Positions 24,301-33,132 of a stretch of DNA of 64,000 nt are shown here, one piece after another. The stretch is from the NCBI RefSeq assembly GCF_900187425.1, contig NZ_FYDJ01000008.1, forward strand, positions 211,341 through 275,340, in the 5' to 3' direction. The notes beneath the pieces are model-generated. The model saw only the letters and a program-made list of their open reading frames with translations, made no database searches and was not told where the DNA came from. The DNA comes from Pseudomonas sp. Irchel s3h14. Lineage in GTDB: Bacteria; Pseudomonadota; Gammaproteobacteria; Pseudomonadales; Pseudomonadaceae. Every line of letters starts with the position of its first letter. Position 1 is the first letter of the stretch. Both the position numbers and the translations under genes were made by a program.

Positions 24301-24677
24301 AGCTGAAACTGACACTCAGCAGCTTGTACCTGCTGGATCGTTTCAACCATTGCATGACCACCCATCAGCACCCGGAGGAAAGCCTTCTGAGCTATCTGGG
24401 GCTTGCCAATTCGACTGCCGATACCACGACAACGAACAGTTTCCTGGCCAAATTGCTGGGCTGGACGCCGACTGAAGTCAGTGTGGTGACCGCAACGCTG
24501 GCGTCCCGCAAAGCCCAAACAATGAAGGATGTGGATTGGGTAATGCGTTGCCATGCAACCTGCAAGACCACGGGGCTGAGCGCCACCTCACTCCTCGGCG
24601 CAACCGCCCTGAACAACGCAAGCGCGTCAGACGCCTGGAAGAAAGTCGGTGAAGCCGTCATGGCCGCCAGTCATTGA
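21357..24677 (+). CDS. Tc toxin subunit A, N-terminal part (TccA-like), 1106 aa
   Basis: The start at 21357 has AGGAG 10 bases upstream. The N-terminus matches the VRP1/Salmonella virulence plasmid 28.1-kDa A family: LTSVFDITRLTEASF, LYREQQL, TYTNLFQENWDESCKVDS and DSPVAYLRALYLFAKQLE. The rest is helical shell sequence, with KRRPDLAALSIDQQNT and a central beta-insert near 640-730. TcA forms the pentameric pore and receptor-binding shell of the Tc translocon. Here TcA is split into this gene and the next, as in the TccA/TccB type of Photorhabdus. It opens a same-strand operon of four genes with short gaps or overlaps. Confidence 0.9.
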   Translation: MDGYPILQALIKANSPEKHPELQKLFKDTLKLTSVFDITRLTEASFKDKVGAAIDGDSMLKGHASSIDIGKLYDNAKCLAAQVSHLYREQQLSSGQTQHHWHPPGIRAVEKQGPTYTNLFQENWDESCKVDSIAAIDSPVAYLRALYLFAKQLETSASQSATETVNRILLEKRRPDLAALSIDQQNTFTAQPMLKIVNDILNTNIQETLKSTADKNKSTYDVLAQRRYPFALPYNIFHHQCLLGLSGKTSSLGELNYLISTHLPITQTVNIQYGQVLTSTPFEAQQLLSGLSPQQQALLTEVPREDERYWQSLYGTNAPATRLSNMNSFMERTELNAGQIEALLSQGKHAPRQSSNDPTAVSLPGPYGARYINGPFPVGTTTANNMTIIKIEGVKQIAEATDPRLVRLQRMIRLQRWLDIPFAELDTLIIGAFESQVPRNTLMQLDTYTVRTLGVYRYFNRRYSINAEEFAALLYRVSPSATGDAPALFDRVFNPARLFDTPLVLDGRTFSADSSDPASHTILQHLSACLGLPLTEDSLLLIVRNTKQYLGPLKCDLRTLSSIYRQARIARMLGISIADSAMLANLLGGESISKCLANGYALDSRTIQINIKNPSQYFNLVARFRAPKQVDPENPPLLLSGSTLTTNTSLFADRNFIGKIHIRFPGDSSSNDDPDDEPSISINQIPTVGGDTVISLEGCPIELPNGDLNVLIRRATQLATVIQSPRSQTSNDLDNTSNYTDVTLTQNEPQGLDVLNLLEVLMQMDWITNWLSESAYDIPKLRRLLEPMGSDDHSFRDLRQHLTKLNGDTLQCVVTTREIAELSLPKDVGWRDLLAKTLLDDKGLVKNFAPAIEDDVPQKLATALEAVIDPLPLSNVLKDDCKKKLKDLLLLAHDRQQHLIEKFLQETSQLPMNCAKGVLLWANSSAHEVLTAALSDAHSTRLPQVLHPVLRHAEAAVQLHLSNSALRLFLSHPERLETPNTQLKLTLSSLYLLDRFNHCMTTHQHPEESLLSYLGLANSTADTTTTNSFLAKLLGWTPTEVSVVTATLASRKAQTMKDVDWVMRCHATCKTTGLSATSLLGATALNNASASDAWKKVGEAVMAASH

Positions 24678-24703
24678 TCCTGTTACATGCTCAAGGAATG
24701 AAC

Positions 24704-27700
24704 ATGTCGATCACCATTGAAAAGCAACTTAATGAAAGTTTGCGTGATGCTCAGCTCGCACTCTATCTGTCAGCGATCGTACCTGAAGACGAGATGTTGA
24801 AGTCGCTGAAGATCGCCGAACATCTCAAGACGCCTAACGACCTCTATCACTACTGGCTTCTCGATGTGCTGGTCAGCCAGGACGTACCCAGCAGCCCGGT
24901 GGCTTGCGCCATTGCCAGCCTGCAGCAATACATCAACAGCATTCTGGCCAACATGGAGCCCGGGTATCACACCGCGAACATCCCGGCCGACCAGATCGAG
25001 ACCTGGCGTACCGTGATGCATCACTATCCGACCTGGGTAGCCAACCAGCAGTTGCATTATTTCCCTGCGGTCTATCTGGACCCAACACTTCGCAGGACCA
25101 GGACCGACAGTTTTCAGCAACTGGAAAACGACATCAACCAGAACCAACTCACCTCCGAGTCCGTTCAGACGGCCGTCCTGGCCTACCTGACAAGACTCGA
25201 AGAAGTTGCCAACCTGACAATACTCAATGGTTACATCGACGGAAACGATTTCGCCAACAGCACCTATTACTTCATTGCCAAATCCCGCGCCGCGAATACC
25301 TACTATTGGCGCTCGCTGGACATGGCCAAGCGCCCCCATATGGGAAACTCTGTAGCGTCCGCCAAGTACGATGCCCCCGAGCCAGAGGCTTGGTCGGACT
25401 GGAAACGCGCCAACCTGCCGATTTCCGAAAGCGCCATCGAACATACCATTCGCCCGGTCATGTTCAACAATCGTCTGTACGTGATCTGGGCCGAGTGCAT
25501 CTGTCAGGAGGATAGGCCGGTAACCAAGACAGCAGAAGACAGCACAACCAAAACGGCAGAAAGACCTGAAACCAATCCGCTGTTTCGTTTGAACCTGTGC
25601 TACAAAAAATATGATGAGAGCTGGAGCACCCCGCAGACCTGTCTACAGGGTTACGCTTCACGTGCATTGTTTCACGGTAAGAACCTGGCTGATCTCAAGC
25701 TGGACACACACACCATCGCCCTCAATGACGAGCGTCACTCAACGCATTCATTGCACATTGGCCTTTATGTGAACGACCAGTTCCCCACGTCAGACTTTGC
25801 GCCGCAGTTCCATCTGTCGGCGGATATCGATAAAGACTCGAATATCACAACGAGTCCTACACGATCCAACACTGAAGAACTTGCCATAGCAATAACACAT
25901 AAACTTCTTCATTCGGGCATTCCAGCCACGACTGCCAAGGCGTGGAATAATGAAAATAAAAGAACGCTCCAGTTCAGCCGAGTAGACGCGAACAACAACA
26001 AACTTAAAGCCCCTCGATTTGGCTTCCGCCTGGCCGATAATTCAGGCACGACAGAATTTATTGATTTTAAAGACTCTGCAATAGAAAAAAGTGACGACTC
26101 GGTAACCGAAGGTCGCAAAGATCGCACTCCCATCCGAATGAACATCACCTTCGCCAGGCATCTGATCGAGCGCGCCGAAACGGGCATGGACAAACTGCTG
26201 AGCTGGGAGACTCAGCACCTGCCGGAGCCTGCTTTTAAAGAAAACGGTGTGCCTGAGAACATGGACTTCTACGGCGCCTATGGTCGCTACTTTGTAGAGT
26301 TATTCCTTTATCTTCCATGGCTGATGGCACACCGCTTTAACCTGGAGCGCCAATACGGTGAGGCCGAGCGCTGGTTGCAATTCGTGTTCAACCCTGGCCG
26401 CAAAAAGGTCAATGATGGCAACCCCGACTATTGGAATGCTGTGCCATTAATCAGCGCCACTCCAGCCCCCGGCCAACCCAGCTACGCCATCCAGGGCCCA
26501 CAAGACCCGCATCAGATTGCCCTTAGTTATCCCGTGCACTTTCGCAAAGCCTTGTACATGCTCTACATCGATATCCTGGCCAATCGCGGTGACACGGCAT
26601 ACCGCACGTTGACCCCCGATGGGCTGGCGGAAGCCAAGCTCTGGTACATCCGCGCACTGGACCTGCTGGGTCCTCGCCCGGATCTCAGACAAACCGACCT
26701 CTGGTCTACCGTCACACTGCAAACATTCAGTGACGAGACCAACAGCGCACTGCGCGCTTTTGAGAATGAGCTTGGCATAAAGAAAAAAAACCAACCGGCA
26801 GCAACGTCCCCCAACGTTGCGCCCGAGGTGTGCGTGCGTCCGTATGCACCGCCTCCCTCGGTACACGCGATTGACACGCCACACTTGCGCCTACCGTTCA
26901 ACCCGGTGCTGATCTCGCGCTGGGAAAAACTGGAAAGTCGCTTGCACAACCTTAGACATAATCTCGACATTGTCGGCAAGCCACTGAGTCTCTCCCTCTT
27001 CACGGCGCCCGCTGCACCAGCCGACTTATTGCGCTCCAATCCTCAGCGTGCGGCAGAACCCGGCATTGACCGACGCCCGAGTCTGGATATCCCGCCCTAC
27101 CGCTTCAGCACCCTGCATGCCCATGCCATAAGCGCGGTAGATACCGTGATTCAGTTCGGTACAACGCTGTTGTCATTCATCGAGCGTACCGAGCAAGCCA
27201 TCTATCAGGAAATTCAGCAGCAACACCTCTGGAATCTGGCAAACATTACCGTAGACCTACAAACCCAGGCGTTGAAGATCGACCAAAAGAACAAGGAGGC
27301 CTTGCTTGCCAGTAAAGCCATTGTCGAAGGGCGTATGGATTATTACAGTCAACTGGTCAATGAGGTGGTCAACCCTGGAGAAGTCGCCGCCGCCACATTG
27401 CACCTCACAGGACGTATTGCTGAAGCCTCTGCCTACGCGGCCCAGGTGGTCGGCCAAGGCCTGAAAGTCATCCCCAACATTTTTGGCTTGGCAGACGGCG
27501 GTCATCGCGTCGAGGGGGTGCCCTTTGCGGTCATGGCCGGAGCTCAAGGCGTGGCAGCGGCTGCTCATGGCGCTGGCGAAGCCCTCGAACGTGCAGCGCA
27601 ATACCGTCGCCGCCATCAGGAGTGGACGCTCGCTCGCGATCAGGCAAGGCTCGAAATCGCACAACTCGATGCACAACTGGCACTTGAGGCCGAACGGGAG

Positions 27701-28594
27701 ACAGCCTCCCTGCTGCTGTTGCGACAGACTCAAACGGCACTCACCCAAGCCAGAACCACTTACGACTTCCTCAGCAAGCGCTTTACCAGCTCGCAGCTTT
27801 ACCAGTGGTTCACTGGCCAGCTGTCCATCTTCTATTACCAGGCGTATGACGAAGCCTTGTCGCTGTGCCAACTCACCGAGTCGTGTTGGCGCTACGAGAT
27901 GGCCGAGTATTCGACACAGCCGTTCTTCCAACCCCAGGGCTGGAACAGTACCTATCGCGGACTCGGCCCTGGGGAGTCGATGAAGCTGGGCTTGCTGAAG
28001 ATGAAAAGCGCCTATCTTTTGAGTCATGAGCGCGAGCTGGAAATTCGCAAGACCGTGTCGTTACGCCTGCTCAAAGACAAGGACAAGGCCCCTGCATCCA
28101 TCAATAAGCCCTGGAACGATACGCCTGCGGAGGGTGGGAAACCTCTGGTCACAGGCCTCAAGTCAGGTCTTGTAAATAATGGCTCATGTGAATTCGAACT
28201 GACCCAGCCCCTGTTTGACAATGACTACCCAGGGCACTGCCTGCGCCGGATCAAGAGCATCAGCATCTCCCTGCCGGCGATCCTGGGCCCTTATGAGGAT
28301 ATCCGCGCCACCCTGACCCAGACCAGCAGCGATGTTGTCATGCCCGACGGCAGCAAGATGAGTAGCCGGCGAGCCAGTCAGCAAATAGCCCTTTCGACCG
28401 GTATCGACGACAACGGTCTGTTCACGTTGAACTTTCAGGATGAACGCTATCTGCCCTTCGAGTACACCGGCGCAATTTCAAAATGGAAGCTGTCGTTCCC
28501 TAATCACACCGCTCAGAAAGCCATGCTCGAATCGCTCACCGATATCATCGTGCAGGTGCAGTACACCGCAAAGGCTGATGGGGGTGCCCGATGA
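24704..28594 (+). CDS. Tc toxin subunit A, C-terminal part (TccB-like), 1296 aa
   Basis: AAGGA at 24693-24697 serves either ATG at 24698 or the one at 24704. The sequence has a neuraminidase-like region of TcA (WRSLDMAKRP, FNNRLYVIWAECICQ, about 180-330), then NMDFYGAYGRYFVELFLYLP and HYPVHFRKALYMLYIDIL-type shell motifs. A long helical pore and shaft region (about 810-1050) contains the Ala/Gly-rich hydrophobic stretch VEGVPFAVMAGAQGVAAAAH. The C-terminal TcB-binding domain (about 1050-1290) ends in YTGAISKWKLSFPNH. It supplies the channel and the docking face for TcB-TcC. Its stop overlaps the start of the TcB gene (ATGA at 28591-28594). Confidence 0.9.
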   Translation: MSITIEKQLNESLRDAQLALYLSAIVPEDEMLKSLKIAEHLKTPNDLYHYWLLDVLVSQDVPSSPVACAIASLQQYINSILANMEPGYHTANIPADQIETWRTVMHHYPTWVANQQLHYFPAVYLDPTLRRTRTDSFQQLENDINQNQLTSESVQTAVLAYLTRLEEVANLTILNGYIDGNDFANSTYYFIAKSRAANTYYWRSLDMAKRPHMGNSVASAKYDAPEPEAWSDWKRANLPISESAIEHTIRPVMFNNRLYVIWAECICQEDRPVTKTAEDSTTKTAERPETNPLFRLNLCYKKYDESWSTPQTCLQGYASRALFHGKNLADLKLDTHTIALNDERHSTHSLHIGLYVNDQFPTSDFAPQFHLSADIDKDSNITTSPTRSNTEELAIAITHKLLHSGIPATTAKAWNNENKRTLQFSRVDANNNKLKAPRFGFRLADNSGTTEFIDFKDSAIEKSDDSVTEGRKDRTPIRMNITFARHLIERAETGMDKLLSWETQHLPEPAFKENGVPENMDFYGAYGRYFVELFLYLPWLMAHRFNLERQYGEAERWLQFVFNPGRKKVNDGNPDYWNAVPLISATPAPGQPSYAIQGPQDPHQIALSYPVHFRKALYMLYIDILANRGDTAYRTLTPDGLAEAKLWYIRALDLLGPRPDLRQTDLWSTVTLQTFSDETNSALRAFENELGIKKKNQPAATSPNVAPEVCVRPYAPPPSVHAIDTPHLRLPFNPVLISRWEKLESRLHNLRHNLDIVGKPLSLSLFTAPAAPADLLRSNPQRAAEPGIDRRPSLDIPPYRFSTLHAHAISAVDTVIQFGTTLLSFIERTEQAIYQEIQQQHLWNLANITVDLQTQALKIDQKNKEALLASKAIVEGRMDYYSQLVNEVVNPGEVAAATLHLTGRIAEASAYAAQVVGQGLKVIPNIFGLADGGHRVEGVPFAVMAGAQGVAAAAHGAGEALERAAQYRRRHQEWTLARDQARLEIAQLDAQLALEAERETASLLLLRQTQTALTQARTTYDFLSKRFTSSQLYQWFTGQLSIFYYQAYDEALSLCQLTESCWRYEMAEYSTQPFFQPQGWNSTYRGLGPGESMKLGLLKMKSAYLLSHERELEIRKTVSLRLLKDKDKAPASINKPWNDTPAEGGKPLVTGLKSGLVNNGSCEFELTQPLFDNDYPGHCLRRIKSISISLPAILGPYEDIRATLTQTSSDVVMPDGSKMSSRRASQQIALSTGIDDNGLFTLNFQDERYLPFEYTGAISKWKLSFPNHTAQKAMLESLTDIIVQVQYTAKADGGAR

Positions 28595-31500
28595 GCGAAC
28601 AAACCTCCATACCTGTCGATCTTCCGGCCTTGCCCAAGGGCGGCGGGGCGATTCAAAGCATTGGTAATGGCTTAGGCCCGATAGGGTCCAGCGGCGCGGC
28701 TTCCTGTGAGATTCCCCTGCCTGTTTCACCGGGTCGCGGATATGCCCCAGCCCTGGCCCTGAGCTACAGCAGTGCTCAAGGCAACGGTGTCTTCGGCCTC
28801 GGCTGGAAATTGTCCCTGCCTACCGTTACACGACACACCCGTCTGGGCGTCCCGGCCTACACCCACGATGATTTGTTCGTCGGCCCCAGTGGTGAGATCT
28901 GGATGCCTGAACGGGACAAAACAACAGGCGCAATCAAATCCAGCCACAAGATGTGCAGCGACGGCAAACAGCGGGTGCAACATGCTGTCGTGCGTTATCG
29001 ACCTCGGGTCGAAGCCGCCTTCGATTTGATCGAGCACTGGTCCAGCGCCACGAACAAACCGGGCTTCTGGCTGATACACAGCGCCGACGGCAGCCAACAC
29101 TTGTACGGAAAAACACCGTCGGCACATCGCGCAGATCCCGACGCATCAGTACGGGTAGGCGAGTGGTTGCTCGAAGAGAGCATGAATGCTCATGGCGAGC
29201 ACATTCTTTATGAATACACCGCTGATGAGGCCGCTACTCAGGGCTCCGCCGATTACCGCGCCCAGCGCTACCTGAGTCGCGTGCGCTATGGCAACTTCCA
29301 CGCTGACTCACAGTTGTACCTGTGCAAAGTCGATGGCCTCAACGATAAGAAATGGCATTTCGAGCTGTGTTTCGACTATGGCGAACGCAGCGTTAGCCTG
29401 GAAGACACGCCTGGTTACGAAGGGACGCTGCCGTGCTCTGTACGCAGTGATCCGTTCTCGGAGTTCGCCTACGGTTTTGAATTGGGCACTCAACGCTTGT
29501 GCCAACAGGTTCTGATGTTTCATTACTTCCCGGATGAAACATCGATGGGCCGCGAACCAATACTGGTGCACCGCCTCCTGCTCCAGTATCAGACCGGCGC
29601 TCTATCCTATAGCTGCCTGAGCGCAGCGTTGACCCAAGCCTTTGGCGCAAATACTGATAAATACCAACCTCCACTTGAATTCACCTACACCGGTTTCACG
29701 CTCAAGCCTGAGGCTCGCCACTTCAAACCCTTCGAGGCGCTGGCCAGGCTCAATCACCAGGAGCGGTTTCAGTTCGTCGATCTGCTGGGAGAAGGACTGC
29801 CGGGCATTCTTCATCGAACAGACAAAAGCTGGCGCTACAGCCAGCCTTTGCGGGACGACAACGCAGGAGATCACGTCATGTACGCACCATGGCGCGAGCT
29901 GCCACGAATCCCGCTGGCTGACAGCCAAAAATCTCCTCGACAATTTCTCGGTGACCTCAGCGGTGACGGCCGTCCGGACTGGATCGTGGCACACCCCGAG
30001 TTCAGCGGTTTCTTCACGCTGAGCCCGGATGGAGATTGGTCGAATTTCACCTCATTCACCGCTGTTCCGACCGAGTTTTTCCATCCTCAAGGACAATTGG
30101 CCAGTCTGATGGGGACCGGGCGCAGCGATCTGATCATGATCGGACCGCGCAGTGTGCGCCTGTACGCCAACCAGAAAAAAACCGGCTTCGCCCCTTCAAC
30201 CGAAGTGTCACGTCACGCCGATGAAGATGATCTACCGCAGCCCGGCAACTCACCCGGTGAACTGGTGGCCTTCAGCGATTTTCTGGGCAGTGGCCAACAG
30301 CACCTGATCCGTATTCGTCACAACGAAGTGAAATGCTGGCCCAACCTGGGCCGTGGACGTTTCGGGAAGGGGCGGGTGATCGCCACCCTGGATTTCTCAT
30401 ACGAGCAATTCGATGCATCACGCGTCCTGCTGGCCGACCTGGACGGCTCGGGGGCCGCTGACCTTATTTATCTGCAACCTGATTGCGCGCGCATTTTCAT
30501 GAACCACGGCGGCAACAAACTGGGGCCTGCGGTCGACTTACCCTGGCCCGAAGGCCTGCGCCATGACCGGTTTTGCAAGGTCAGCGCCGCAGACCTGCAG
30601 GGGGTTGGCTGCTCCAGTCTGGTTTTCAGCGTACCTGGAGAGGAAAGCCGGCATTGGCGCTACGACTTCATTGACACCAAACCCTACTTGCTCAAGTCGA
30701 CCAACAACAACATGGGCGCTAGTGGCAGCGTCAGCTATCGCAGTTCTGCACAAGAGTGGCTGGACGAAAAAAAGCAGTCACTCAAGAACAACAAACCAGC
30801 GATCTCACGTTTGCCATTTCCTCTGTTCCTGGTCAAGCAACAGACCCAGTACGACGAAATCACCGGCAATCGGCTGACCCAGCGGTTCAAATATCGACGT
30901 GGCTTCTACGACAGCACCGAACGAGAGTTCCGGGGTTTCGGCCTGCTCCAGCAAACTGATAGCCCGACCAGCCGTGGCAGCACAGCGAACAGCCCTCACA
31001 CCTCAGCGACACTGACCAAGACCTGGTTCCACACCGGTGAAGAGGTAGACCCGTCCAACCTTGGTTACAACCGTAGCGATACGACAGCCGCAGCCCTGAA
31101 GGCAACAGTTCTCGAGATGGGAGAAAGCTGGGGGCCAGCTGAACACACGTCGGTCGTTGACGCCGTCCGTCACAGGCAGGCCCGAATGCGCGAGTTCGCT
31201 CGAGCGTTGAGCGGCCACACTTTGCGGGTAGAAACGTACGGTCAGGACCAGGACCCGAAAGCAAAGCACCCTTATTCGGTGCAACAACATCGGTACCTGA
31301 TACGCGAGCTCAGGGGCCTGGGTAAACACAGCCCCTATTCAATCGTGCATCCCGCGGTCGTGGAATCCATTAACTATCAGTACGAGCGCATTCCTGATGA
31401 TCCTCGCTGCACCCACACGATCAATCTGGAATGGGACTCATATGGTCACCTCACCCACAGCCTGGAGACCAGTTACGCACGGCGTAAAACAGCTACCGAT

Positions 31501-32685
31501 TCCCCCCCTTTCACGGATACCTGGCAAAACAAATGGTGGAGCGATGCCCATGACGAGGACCAGCAGTACTACTACCTGAACGAAATAAAAGCTCAATTCA
31601 TCAACGTTAACACCCAGGGCAGGCGCCTGGGCCTGCGTTACCTGCAACGCACCAACGCGTTGAAGTTGCCTAAGGCACCCTCGGCCGGAGGCCTGGAACC
31701 CAAAACCATCAACCATGAAAACATGCTTGAACTGAGCAATTCAGCCGCCTGGAAAACCAGGCGGGTCATGACCGGCCTGTCTTTACAGCGTTACAGAAAA
31801 CCAGACGCAAGCGACACCTTCGCTGATGGTCAGGCCAGCGTCGAAGCCTTGTTTGATCACCTGGAAGCAGCCGAACTCAATGAGCTGGCGTTGAAGGCCT
31901 ACGACGTGCTCAAACTTAAACCGGGCAACGCGTCTTTTGATATGACGAAGAAACTCCAGGGCAGTGGCTACAAAAAAATGCCCATCGCTTTAGCGGCCGA
32001 CAAGGAGTGGGATAAACAGGGCAAACTCTGGTCAGTACGACGCGGTTTCACCACTTACGCAAAACTGGACGGTTTTTTCAGGGCGCTGACATTCAAGGAA
32101 AGCCAACAGCATGGCTCAACGGCAATCACCTACGACGCTTATTACTGCCTGACCACCACTGTCAAACTACCGGACAACTGCACCACCACAGCGTCAAATA
32201 TTGACTACCGAACACTCCAGCCAAAACAGATCACCGACCCCAACGGTAATGTCCAGGAAGCGTTGTACGATGTAGCCGGACAAGTTCAAGCCGCCACCTA
32301 CCACAAAAGCAGCTCTGGTGAGGATATCGGCTTCAAACCCATAGCCACCTATACCCGCTATTACGATGACCGGCCCGACATCGCCATCGGAAATCCCGGC
32401 AGGGCACTCCAGGATGTCGCCAGCGCCTACTTTTACTCTCCGCTCAGTTGGATGGGACATATTGCGGCCACCACCACGCAAGAGCAGGAGTGGCGCAAGC
32501 AAGCCGTTGCGCAAGGCGATCTGTTGCCCAGCGGGCATGTCCGCGCCAGCGCCCGTACTCGCCTGGCCGACCTCAGTACCAAAACACCTTACGAGCAAAC
32601 ACTCCAGACGCTGATAGAAAGCGTCGCGCGCGAACCGGTGCACTGCGCCACGATGCAGGCAGACCGATTCCACAGCGACTCTTAA
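28591..32685 (+). CDS. Tc toxin subunit B (SpvB/TcdB-like), cut by an in-frame TAA, 1364 aa
   Basis: The N-terminus is a SpvB domain (LPKGGGAIQSIGNGLGPIGS, PVSPGRGYAPALALSY, FGLGWKLSLPTVTRHT). It is followed by VCBS/FG-GAP-type blades (FVDLLGEGLPGI, FLGDLSGDGRPDWIV, LLADLDGSGAADLIY) and the TcdB middle domains. The blades form the propeller that docks TcA, and the middle and end build half of the TcB-TcC cocoon. The frame stops at TAA 32683-32685, but the same frame continues as clear TcB sequence to 33132, right at the TcC start. A change of CAA to TAA explains it best. The product would lack the last ~149 residues unless read-through occurs. Confidence 0.9.
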   Translation: MSEQTSIPVDLPALPKGGGAIQSIGNGLGPIGSSGAASCEIPLPVSPGRGYAPALALSYSSAQGNGVFGLGWKLSLPTVTRHTRLGVPAYTHDDLFVGPSGEIWMPERDKTTGAIKSSHKMCSDGKQRVQHAVVRYRPRVEAAFDLIEHWSSATNKPGFWLIHSADGSQHLYGKTPSAHRADPDASVRVGEWLLEESMNAHGEHILYEYTADEAATQGSADYRAQRYLSRVRYGNFHADSQLYLCKVDGLNDKKWHFELCFDYGERSVSLEDTPGYEGTLPCSVRSDPFSEFAYGFELGTQRLCQQVLMFHYFPDETSMGREPILVHRLLLQYQTGALSYSCLSAALTQAFGANTDKYQPPLEFTYTGFTLKPEARHFKPFEALARLNHQERFQFVDLLGEGLPGILHRTDKSWRYSQPLRDDNAGDHVMYAPWRELPRIPLADSQKSPRQFLGDLSGDGRPDWIVAHPEFSGFFTLSPDGDWSNFTSFTAVPTEFFHPQGQLASLMGTGRSDLIMIGPRSVRLYANQKKTGFAPSTEVSRHADEDDLPQPGNSPGELVAFSDFLGSGQQHLIRIRHNEVKCWPNLGRGRFGKGRVIATLDFSYEQFDASRVLLADLDGSGAADLIYLQPDCARIFMNHGGNKLGPAVDLPWPEGLRHDRFCKVSAADLQGVGCSSLVFSVPGEESRHWRYDFIDTKPYLLKSTNNNMGASGSVSYRSSAQEWLDEKKQSLKNNKPAISRLPFPLFLVKQQTQYDEITGNRLTQRFKYRRGFYDSTEREFRGFGLLQQTDSPTSRGSTANSPHTSATLTKTWFHTGEEVDPSNLGYNRSDTTAAALKATVLEMGESWGPAEHTSVVDAVRHRQARMREFARALSGHTLRVETYGQDQDPKAKHPYSVQQHRYLIRELRGLGKHSPYSIVHPAVVESINYQYERIPDDPRCTHTINLEWDSYGHLTHSLETSYARRKTATDSPPFTDTWQNKWWSDAHDEDQQYYYLNEIKAQFINVNTQGRRLGLRYLQRTNALKLPKAPSAGGLEPKTINHENMLELSNSAAWKTRRVMTGLSLQRYRKPDASDTFADGQASVEALFDHLEAAELNELALKAYDVLKLKPGNASFDMTKKLQGSGYKKMPIALAADKEWDKQGKLWSVRRGFTTYAKLDGFFRALTFKESQQHGSTAITYDAYYCLTTTVKLPDNCTTTASNIDYRTLQPKQITDPNGNVQEALYDVAGQVQAATYHKSSSGEDIGFKPIATYTRYYDDRPDIAIGNPGRALQDVASAYFYSPLSWMGHIAATTTQEQEWRKQAVAQGDLLPSGHVRASARTRLADLSTKTPYEQTLQTLIESVAREPVHCATMQADRFHSDS

Positions 32686-33132
32686 CGACAAACCCGCATC
32701 GCCGTCGTTTGCTGGGATGGTTTTGGCCGGCAGTTACAAAGCAAACAAAAAGTCGAGCCGGGAATGGCCTGGATCGTTAATGAAGGCGGCACACTGACGC
32801 CGTTGAATGACAAACCGCAAGAGCGCGAAGTCAATCTTCGCTGGCGTGTCAGCGAGCGTATCGAATACGACAATAAAGGCCTGGTAATTCGTACCTATCG
32901 ACCCTACTTCAGTGACCGGCATCGGTATATCAACGATGAGTCGCTACGTCAGTCAGGACTTTGCGATCAGCATTTCCATGACCCACTGGGCCGACTCATT
33001 CGCGTCATCAATGCCAACGGCGACGAGCGTCGGTACACCTACCACCCCTGGTATTCCATCACCGAGGACGAGAACGACACCCGGCCCGACACGCCGTCCG
33101 ATGATTCAACTACGCATGGAGGCGAAGTATGA
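32686..33132 (+). pseudogene. Disconnected C-terminal end of TcB
   Basis: In the same frame as the TcB gene, codons after the TAA read RQTRIAVVCWDGFGRQLQ and VEPGMAWIVNEGG, the usual TcB end that leads to the TcC junction, and continue through YHPWYSITEDEND to a TGA that overlaps the TcC ATG. The first ATG in it is at 32764, without a strong ribosome binding site, so re-initiation could at most yield 122 residues. The sequence is otherwise intact, so the stop is recent or a base-call error. Confidence 0.85.
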
